Source: Planctomycetia bacterium
GTDB lineage: Bacteria > Planctomycetota > Planctomycetia > Pirellulales > Thermoguttaceae
Direction: 5' to 3'
DNA length: 64,000 nt
Assembly (NCBI GenBank): GCA_030539295.1
Contig: JAUNSJ010000002.1
Span: 186,001-250,000 of the forward strand
In this document: positions 8,158-15,218 of the stretch, piece by piece
Layout: every line of letters begins with the position of its first letter
Numbering within the stretch: position 1 is the stretch's first letter
The notes under the pieces: model-generated
What the model was told of the DNA's origin: nothing
Database searches by the model: none
The model's input: only the letters and a program-made list of their open reading frames with translations
Program-made: the position numbers and the translations under genes

Positions 8158-9147
8158 ATGGATACAGAGGTAAGTCAGATTCGGGATGAAGTTCAGAAGT
8201 GTTCCGAACAGGTGCAACATCTGCGAAGCGAGATTGCCCGCGTTATCGTGGGGCAGGACGAGATGATTACGAGACTTCTGGTCGGTCTCTTAACCGGTGG
8301 GCATATTCTCCTGGAAGGCGTGCCTGGCCTGGCCAAGACGACGGCGATCAAAACGTTGGCTTCGACGCTCTCGACGAAATTCCAGCGGATTCAATTCACA
8401 CCAGACCTGCTGCCCGCCGACCTGATGGGCACAATGATCTATCTGCCGCAAGAGGGGAAATTTCAGACCCGCAAAGGCCCTATCTTCACCAATTTCATTT
8501 TAGCCGATGAAATTAACCGGGCTCCGTCGAAGGTGCAGTCGGCTCTTCTGGAAGCCATGCAGGAGCGCCAGGTTACCATCGGCGACCAGACGTGGCCCCT
8601 GGACGATATCTTTCTGGTTATGGCAACGCAAAATCCCATAGAGCAGGAAGGAACCTATCCCCTACCAGAGGCCCAGGTCGACCGGTTTATGCTGAAATTA
8701 AAGGTTACCTATCCGTCTCTGGAGGAAGAGCGGAAGATTTTAAATTCGGCCCTCGATGCCGGTCAGGTCGAACCGAAAAGTATTCTCACCGCCGCAGACG
8801 TTAAGAAGATGCAGGCGCTGACCGATCGCATCTACATCGACAGTAGCGTTCGTGACTATATTTTGCAGATTGTACAAGCCACACGAACGCCGGAGAAATT
8901 CGGACTGGGTGAACTTCGCGACCTCATCGATTTTGGCGCCAGTCCGCGTGCGTCCATCTTTCTGGGTAAGGGAGCTCGTGCCCTGGCGTTCCTCGCCGGT
9001 CGCGGCTATGTGACTCCGCAAGACGTTAAGGATATTGTCTATGATGTCTTACGCCACCGCATTATTCTCACCTACGAGGCGGAAGCACAGCAGATTACCC
9101 CGGAAGATGTAATACGCAAAATTGTCGAAGCGATTCCTGTTCCGTAA
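8158..9147 (+). CDS. moxR: MoxR-family AAA+ ATPase
   Basis: A 329-residue AAA+ protein. The Walker A is GVPGLAKT, the Walker B is ILADEINRAP, and the MoxR signature ATQNPIEQEGTYPLPEAQVDRF is complete. An AAA lid (about 250-329) follows. GAAAGG precedes the ATG. MoxR proteins act as chaperone-like ATPases that partner with von Willebrand factor A proteins; here DUF58, BatA and BatB are encoded immediately downstream. It is the first gene of a run of six genes up to 18170. The operon (aerotolerance or Bat type) is linked in other bacteria to envelope stress tolerance. It is cytoplasmic. Confidence 0.93.
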   Translation: MDTEVSQIRDEVQKCSEQVQHLRSEIARVIVGQDEMITRLLVGLLTGGHILLEGVPGLAKTTAIKTLASTLSTKFQRIQFTPDLLPADLMGTMIYLPQEGKFQTRKGPIFTNFILADEINRAPSKVQSALLEAMQERQVTIGDQTWPLDDIFLVMATQNPIEQEGTYPLPEAQVDRFMLKLKVTYPSLEEERKILNSALDAGQVEPKSILTAADVKKMQALTDRIYIDSSVRDYILQIVQATRTPEKFGLGELRDLIDFGASPRASIFLGKGARALAFLAGRGYVTPQDVKDIVYDVLRHRIILTYEAEAQQITPEDVIRKIVEAIPVP

Positions 9148-9181
9148 CGAACGGCTGGAAAGTCACGAACGAGAGGAAAAA

Positions 9182-10063
9182 ATGAATACGGTCAGTGAAA
9201 TACTCAAGAAGGTCAAACGTCTGGAGATTATCTCCAATCGTTTTGCCAATGACCTCTTTGCGGGCCAGTACAAGAGCGTTTTTCGCGGACGCGGCATGGA
9301 GTTTTCAGAGGTTCGGGAATACGAGCCAGGCGACGATATAAGGTCGATCGACTGGAACGTAACAGCCAGAGCAGGCCGCCCGTTTATCAAGCGATTCGTA
9401 GAAGAGCGGGAACTTACCGTCCTCTTTATGGTGGACATTTCCGCTTCGGGAATTTTTGGTTCCTCCGTCTCGAAACTGGATACGGCCATTGAAGTTGTGG
9501 GCACACTCATGTTTTCCGCCCTGAAGAATAACGACAAGGTTGGACTTTTGACCTTTGGTGACCGTGTGCATGACTATTATCGTCCGACCAAAGGTAAGGC
9601 AAATATTTTGCGACTGATACGTGAACTGGTCACAACGGAGCCTGTGCCCGGAGGAACCAATCTTGACTGTGCCCTGGAGTACGTGAATCGGGTTCTTAAG
9701 CGACGCGCTGTTCTGTTTCTTTTGAGCGATTTTTATGCCCCGGAACCCGGACAGGCGCTCTCGCTTTGCGCTCGGCGTCACGACCTGATTGCCTTGACTC
9801 TAACGGATCGGCGTGAGCGTGAGTTCCCGAACGTGGGATTTCTTAACCTGTTCGACCCGGAGACGGGCCAGACGCGCCTGGTCGATACCGGGAGTGCGGC
9901 CGTTCGCGATTATCTTGCCAGTCGTCTGGCCGGCAAGCGGGCGGAAATAGCCGGAGCCCTGCGACGCGCCAAGGTGGATGAACTGCCAATCGAAGCGGGA
10001 AGCGATTTCTCCGGCGACTTGCGACAGTTCTTTCGCTCCCGGGAACGACGCTTGGGGCATTGA
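9182..10063 (+). CDS. DUF58 domain protein (MoxR partner)
   Basis: A 293-residue protein. The start at 9182 is preceded by GAGAGG. It contains the DUF58 signature GRGMEFSEVREYEPGDDIRSIDW followed by RAGRPFIKRFVEERE, then a von Willebrand A-like domain with MVDISASG at the metal-ion site (D-x-S-x-S pattern: DISAS). It is a soluble protein without membrane helices. It follows moxR by 34 bases. DUF58 proteins are the standard second gene of MoxR operons and probably bind divalent cations and the ATPase. Confidence 0.9.
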   Translation: MNTVSEILKKVKRLEIISNRFANDLFAGQYKSVFRGRGMEFSEVREYEPGDDIRSIDWNVTARAGRPFIKRFVEERELTVLFMVDISASGIFGSSVSKLDTAIEVVGTLMFSALKNNDKVGLLTFGDRVHDYYRPTKGKANILRLIRELVTTEPVPGGTNLDCALEYVNRVLKRRAVLFLLSDFYAPEPGQALSLCARRHDLIALTLTDRREREFPNVGFLNLFDPETGQTRLVDTGSAAVRDYLASRLAGKRAEIAGALRRAKVDELPIEAGSDFSGDLRQFFRSRERRLGH

Positions 10064-10093
10064 ACGTACAGGACCCTCTTAAAGGACGTAAAA

Positions 10094-11110
10094 ATGAGAA
10101 TTGTTGTAGACGAAGCGAGAAATTTATTTGCCTGTAGAGCCGCCACTCTCATTATCGCGGTCGCTATTGTCGCGTGGCTTTCGCTTGCCAATAGCTCTTT
10201 GGCGAACACAACGCATGACCCGCGTCAGGCCACGGCGCAACAGGGGCATTTGCAGACACAAATCGTGATGACCCCGGACCGTCCTCTGCTTTCCGATTCC
10301 ATTACCATGACCATAACGACCACCGGCGATAGTGACTGGACGGTGCGTCTGCCCGAATTTAACGAGCGCTACGGTGATTTTAACGTGACAGGCGTCGCTC
10401 TGGCCGACCCTGTTATAGTCAATGGACGTGAAACTCGCGTGATGACACTGACTCTGACGCCAACGAAAATCGGCGAGTTCATGCTGCCTCCGGTCCCTTT
10501 TTCCGCCGTGCGTAATGACGAAACCACGAGCTGGACCGTTCCGGCCGGCGAAATCAAAGTTGAATCGCGGTATGACCGGGACGTGGCGCAAGAAGACCTG
10601 GCACCGCTGCGGGGTGCGATGCTCGTTTTCCCCTGGCTGGCCTCGATTTTGGCCCTGCTGGCCGTAGTGCTCGCTGCTGGTTGGCTCTTTTGGCTTAAGC
10701 GACGACGCCGGTATTTGCCAGCGACGGAAAATACCGTGCCACCTTGGCAACGTGCGATTGAACTCCTTGACGAACTTATGGCCTCGAAATTGTACGCCAG
10801 TGACGTGAAAGCGTTTTATTTGCAATTGACCGCTATCGTTCGCTGGTGTATTGAAGAGACGACCGGGCTGCGTGCCCCGGAACAAACGACGGAGGAATTC
10901 CTGGCATCCTTGGGACGTGGTCCCAACCGTTCCCTCTTTAATGAGGAGCAGCGAGACGGACTAAAAAAATTCCTCGAATTCTCCGACCTGGTAAAATTCG
11001 CAAAATTCCGCCCCACTCTCGATGAAATCTTTGACGGAGTGCAACGTGCCCGGCGCGTCGTGGAAGAACAAAATATGGAAGTTGTCAAACAGGAAGGAGA
11101 ACGGTCATGA
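10094..11110 (+). CDS. membrane protein of the Bat operon, mini-BatD/DUF4381-like
   Basis: A 338-residue protein with an N-terminal signal anchor (about 17-37). An extracytoplasmic beta-rich domain follows (IVMTPDRPLLSDSITMTITTT, and TLTLTPTKIGEFMLPPVPFS, a BatD-like motif). A transmembrane helix lies near 177-197 (LVFPWLASILALLAVVLAAGWLFW). The cytoplasmic C-terminal region (WQRAIELLDELM, VKAFYLQLTAIVRWCIEETTG) is typical of DUF4381/BatD tails. AAAGGA precedes the start. It overlaps batA by four bases (ATGA), so translation is coupled. It is a small counterpart of the BatD part encoded at 15219. Confidence 0.75.
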   Translation: MRIVVDEARNLFACRAATLIIAVAIVAWLSLANSSLANTTHDPRQATAQQGHLQTQIVMTPDRPLLSDSITMTITTTGDSDWTVRLPEFNERYGDFNVTGVALADPVIVNGRETRVMTLTLTPTKIGEFMLPPVPFSAVRNDETTSWTVPAGEIKVESRYDRDVAQEDLAPLRGAMLVFPWLASILALLAVVLAAGWLFWLKRRRRYLPATENTVPPWQRAIELLDELMASKLYASDVKAFYLQLTAIVRWCIEETTGLRAPEQTTEEFLASLGRGPNRSLFNEEQRDGLKKFLEFSDLVKFAKFRPTLDEIFDGVQRARRVVEEQNMEVVKQEGERS

Positions 11111-12177
11111 ATCTCTTGCGATTTCAAAATCCCTATTGGCTCCTCCTGCTGATTCCTTTGATACTGGTAATCCTCTTGCGCAACAGGAGGCAGTACGGTC
11201 ACGTCTTTGTTTTCTCGAATGTCTCGGAATTCACTGACCTGCCGAAAACATTCTGCTCGCAAGTACGATTTCTCGTGCCATGGCTCTTCTATTTCGGCGT
11301 GGCGCTGCTGATCGTCGCTCTGGCGCGACCGCAGAAAGGTCGGGAAGAGTACCGCGTTCGCCGTGACGGAATCGCCATTGCCATGTGCCTCGACCGGAGT
11401 GGGTCAATGCAGGCACTCGATTTCAAACTCGACGGCAAGCAGGTCGATCGGCTCGCGGTCGTGAAACAGGTCTTTCGCGATTTCGTTATGGGCAACCGCG
11501 ACTTCCCCGGACGACCAGACGACCTGATTGCTCTTATTGCCTTTGGTGGCTATGTTGATTCCTGGTGCCCTTTGACTCTCGACCATCAGACGCTTACGGA
11601 CATGCTGGCTATGATCGAATGCCCGCAGCCGCTGTACGACCGTAACGGCAATCTCCTTGGCGGTCAGGTCATGGAGGAAGAAGCGGCCACCGCTATTGGC
11701 GACGCTCTGATAAGTTCCATCGACCGCTTACGCAACTGTAAGGCGAAGAGTCGTGTGATTATTCTGCTGTCCGACGGCGCTCAAAATACCGGTGTCGTTA
11801 CCGCGCAGGAAGCGGCGCAGGTCGCAAAGGAATTCGGAATTCGAATCTACACAATTGGAATTGGTTCCTCCGGTCCCGTTCCGTTTCCCGTCTACGGCCC
11901 TGACGGATTCGCAGGCTATACGAAACAGATTCTGGAACTGGACGAGTCGACCTTGCGAGAAATAGCCGAAACGGCCGACGGGCAGTATTTTCACGTGAGC
12001 GATACCGACGCACTTCGCAAAGTGTGTGCCCGAATCGATGAACTGGAACGAACGGAGCACGAAGACCGAGCCTTTACAAAATATAACGAGCTGTATCGAT
12101 GGTTCCTCGTCCCCGGGGCACTCTTGATCTTTCTCGCTCTTGCCCTTGTCTTCACACGGTTTCGGACCGTTCCGTAA
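11107..12177 (+). CDS. batA: BatA-type von Willebrand factor A membrane protein
   Basis: A 356-residue protein with the BatA N-terminus: MNLLRFQNPYWLLLLIPL (first helix), a second helix about 57-77, and then a VWA domain. The metal-ion-dependent adhesion site is CLDRSGSMQ (Asp95), with the later Thr/Asp elements in FGGYV and LLSDGAQNTG. A C-terminal helix (WFLVPGALLIFLALALVF) anchors the protein again. The VWA domain therefore faces the periplasm or cytoplasm between membrane anchors, as in other BatA proteins. AGGAG lies upstream of its start inside the preceding gene. It belongs to the MoxR operon. Confidence 0.88.
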   Translation: MNLLRFQNPYWLLLLIPLILVILLRNRRQYGHVFVFSNVSEFTDLPKTFCSQVRFLVPWLFYFGVALLIVALARPQKGREEYRVRRDGIAIAMCLDRSGSMQALDFKLDGKQVDRLAVVKQVFRDFVMGNRDFPGRPDDLIALIAFGGYVDSWCPLTLDHQTLTDMLAMIECPQPLYDRNGNLLGGQVMEEEAATAIGDALISSIDRLRNCKAKSRVIILLSDGAQNTGVVTAQEAAQVAKEFGIRIYTIGIGSSGPVPFPVYGPDGFAGYTKQILELDESTLREIAETADGQYFHVSDTDALRKVCARIDELERTEHEDRAFTKYNELYRWFLVPGALLIFLALALVFTRFRTVP

Positions 12178-12235
12178 TTGCGTATAAAAACAAGATGAGA
12201 GAATGAAAAATACAAATAAGTGCAAGGAATGAAAA

Positions 12236-15205
12236 ATGAGTTGGGATAAACCTGTTTGGCTGTTGGCGCTCTGGCTGGTGCCGGTGATTGTCTCTTTGTA
12301 TTGCTGGTCGAATGCGAGAATTGACGCCTTGTCGAAACTGCTCGTCGACGACACTATGGCACGGTCGCTACTGCCACGCAAAGGACGAACACGTATTTTT
12401 TACAAGACCGTCCTGCTCACTTCCGCTCTTACTCTGCTCGTCTGCTCACTGGCGGGACCGCGATTCGGTGTCTATTTTGAAAAAGTGTCACGCAAAGGAA
12501 CCGATCTCCTTGTCCTGCTCGATACGTCACGCTCCATGCTCGCGCAGGACGTGCCCCCAGACAGAATTACCAGTGCCAAACTTGATATTGAGGACCTGCT
12601 CGAAAAAATCGTGGGCGACCGTGTCGGACTTATTGCCTTTTCCGGTAAGCCGGTGATTCAGATTCCTCTAACAAACGATATGACGTTCTTTCGCGAACGA
12701 CTCAAAGAGGTTAATACGAGTACAGCGCCCCGGGGCGGGACCGCTATTGGCGATGCCATTCGACTTGGCTTACGCTCACTTCCGGAAGAATCCGAACGCG
12801 ACAAGGCCATGATTCTTATTTCAGACGGAGAAGATCACGACTCCATGCCGCTCGACGCCGCTCGGGATGCCGCCGCACGGGGCGTTCGCATTTACACCGT
12901 GGCACTCGGCGACTTAAATGAAGGGGCACGCATACCCTTATTTGACAAAAATGGCAAACGCTCCGGATGGGAGCAATATCAAGGGCAGGAAGTCTGGTCC
13001 AAACCGGATACGAATCTTCTTAAGGAAATTGCAACGATAACAGGAGGCACCTACATTCCGGCAGGGACCTCTTCCTACGACCTCGGCGGTATGTATCTTT
13101 CTCAACTTGAAGAACTCAAGCGGGGAGATTACGAAACCGGCCCCAAACGCGTACTCCATGAGCAATATCAGATGTTTTTGTTTTTCGGACTTGTGGCTCT
13201 GCTTGGTTTCTACGTGATTTCTCCTTATCGAAACGCGCCGGCCTATCTTGAACGACTTGGCTATAAAAGCGGTATGAGCACAAAAACTGCCTTAATCGTA
13301 CTCTTTTTTATTCTCCCTCTCACTCCTTCCGGGATTGCCCGGGCAGCAGACGACAACGCACCGGCTCTCGCAGGTCAGAGCAATGAAAACATCGTGCCCC
13401 CCTCTGCTAATGCGGAAGCTGATCCGGACGCCGCAGCGGAATCCGCGCCCGTACAGGATAAGACACCTGTCGCTCGCAGTGCAAAAGAACGTTACAATCA
13501 TGGCTGTGCCTTGACGCAACAGGGTATGCTTGAGGATGCAATGCATGAGTTCGCGTCTCTGCTGACGGAACGCAATTCGGATATTGTTTCGCGATCTCAC
13601 TTTAATCTGGGTACTTTGATGTCGCAACGTGTTATGTCTGAACCTGGGGCCGATTCGCCTGTGAATGCAGAATCGCAAGTTCCGCAGGAAGCAGAGCCGC
13701 AACAGGAGTCAAACCTGGATAAATATCGCAAGGAAAGTCTTGCACGAAGTGAACAGTACAAAAAAATTGAAGATGCTGTAACCGAAGCATCGCAGCATCT
13801 TCAAAAGGCCGCGCAAGATTCTTCTCTGCGGGAAGCTGCGAATCAAAATCTGGACGTATTGCGAAACTGGCTTGCCAGTCAGAAAATCAAATGGCAAGAG
13901 GAAGAACGTCACGCTCGTGCCGTTTTGTCACTACCGGAACATTTGTCCTGGCTTGAAGAGGAAGCCCGGTCCGCCGACCAGACGCTGACTGACCTGCCGG
14001 ACGAAGCTACGGCCGATACTTATCAAACGATGCATGACAACGGCTATGCTGTGAAAAACCTCACCCAGGATTTCCATGTATTGAGTGATAAAATTTCCGC
14101 TGCGCTGAACAATGCTGCCCCTTTACAGGACCCGAATTCCGAAAATACCGAGCCTACTCCGGAACAGAAAAAAGCCGAAGAGGCCATGCGGAATATGATT
14201 CAGGGCGCTGAGGACAAATTCGCTCGCGCTGCCGAATCATTCACCCATTATAACAGGGAAGATGGAATAGAGAGCCTGCGCAAAGCGGTTACGGAGATCA
14301 ACGCCGCCTCCTCTCTCATGTTGCCCTACCCGGACCTGGTACACAATGCCGTTGCTTTTCAAGAAGCCGGAATCGATAAAATGTCCAGCGAGAATGACAC
14401 CGATTCTCCCCTGCAAAATAATAATCAGCGAAATAAATTTATTTGGGATGCCGAATCTGTTCGATTTTGGAATCGCCTTATAATGCAGCACGCGCAATCG
14501 CGACTTGCTGAACTCGAAGATGAAGATACTCCCGAAATCCTTACCGACAATGAGAATCCTTCCCCCGCAGAACCGAACGCTGGCCCGGGACAGGAAGTAC
14601 CTGAAGAATCGACAGAATCGATGAATCAGCAGGAACAAGGCGTCAAATCTCCTGAAGATAAAATTCTGGAATCAATGCGATTGGCTAACGAGCTTGGCCC
14701 GGAAATTGATTCCCTGCTCACGGAAATTCCTGCTCTGTTGGCCGCGCCAAGCGACAGCGAAAAGGATAAGGTCTTATTGAGCAAAGAGAACCGTGTTCTC
14801 GAACTGTTACGCGAAATTGCCAAACCCTTGCAGGATGAACAGCAAAATAATCAGAATCAGGATCAGCAAAATCAAGATCAAAATCAACCTAACAGCGACC
14901 AGAATAATCAGAGTCAACAGAATAATAATTCTCAAAAAGAGAACTTCGACCAGCAGGAGCAGAATACGAAAGATGATGAACAGCAGTCCGAAAAGCAAGA
15001 CAATAAAGAACAACCGGAAGATCAACAGAACGAATCTCCTGAACAGGAACAACAATCTGCTGAAAACAAGGACGAAGAGAAACCTTCTGACAAGGCCGAA
15101 GCCTTAATGCGACAGGTTCGTAAACGACAACAAGACGCGAAAGAAACACGCGACGCTGTTGAACGTTTTTTACGACAGAATGAAAAAGTGGAAAAAAACT
15201 GGTAA
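12236..15205 (+). CDS. batB: BatB-BatC fusion: VWA domain plus TPR and Gln/Asn-rich tail
   Basis: A 989-residue protein. Residues 1-345 are BatB: two N-terminal helices, the VWA site LLDTSRSMLAQDVPPDR (Asp95), LISDGEDHD, and a C-terminal helix near MFLFFGLVALLGFYVIS. At Met347 a second hydrophobic stretch begins (MSTKTALIVLFFILPLTPSG), which looks like a signal peptide. A BatC-like part follows: TPR-like helices (ERYNHGCALTQQGMLEDAMHE), helical repeats, and a very acidic Gln/Asn-rich stretch (about 863-946), ending in KAEALMRQVRKRQQDAKETRD. AAGGA precedes the ATG. BatB and BatC are adjacent separate genes in many bacteria, and here they are in one frame. The low-complexity tail is probably disordered. 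Confidence 0.85.
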   Translation: MSWDKPVWLLALWLVPVIVSLYCWSNARIDALSKLLVDDTMARSLLPRKGRTRIFYKTVLLTSALTLLVCSLAGPRFGVYFEKVSRKGTDLLVLLDTSRSMLAQDVPPDRITSAKLDIEDLLEKIVGDRVGLIAFSGKPVIQIPLTNDMTFFRERLKEVNTSTAPRGGTAIGDAIRLGLRSLPEESERDKAMILISDGEDHDSMPLDAARDAAARGVRIYTVALGDLNEGARIPLFDKNGKRSGWEQYQGQEVWSKPDTNLLKEIATITGGTYIPAGTSSYDLGGMYLSQLEELKRGDYETGPKRVLHEQYQMFLFFGLVALLGFYVISPYRNAPAYLERLGYKSGMSTKTALIVLFFILPLTPSGIARAADDNAPALAGQSNENIVPPSANAEADPDAAAESAPVQDKTPVARSAKERYNHGCALTQQGMLEDAMHEFASLLTERNSDIVSRSHFNLGTLMSQRVMSEPGADSPVNAESQVPQEAEPQQESNLDKYRKESLARSEQYKKIEDAVTEASQHLQKAAQDSSLREAANQNLDVLRNWLASQKIKWQEEERHARAVLSLPEHLSWLEEEARSADQTLTDLPDEATADTYQTMHDNGYAVKNLTQDFHVLSDKISAALNNAAPLQDPNSENTEPTPEQKKAEEAMRNMIQGAEDKFARAAESFTHYNREDGIESLRKAVTEINAASSLMLPYPDLVHNAVAFQEAGIDKMSSENDTDSPLQNNNQRNKFIWDAESVRFWNRLIMQHAQSRLAELEDEDTPEILTDNENPSPAEPNAGPGQEVPEESTESMNQQEQGVKSPEDKILESMRLANELGPEIDSLLTEIPALLAAPSDSEKDKVLLSKENRVLELLREIAKPLQDEQQNNQNQDQQNQDQNQPNSDQNNQSQQNNNSQKENFDQQEQNTKDDEQQSEKQDNKEQPEDQQNESPEQEQQSAENKDEEKPSDKAEALMRQVRKRQQDAKETRDAVERFLRQNEKVEKNW

Positions 15206-15218
15206 GGATTTGCATACT

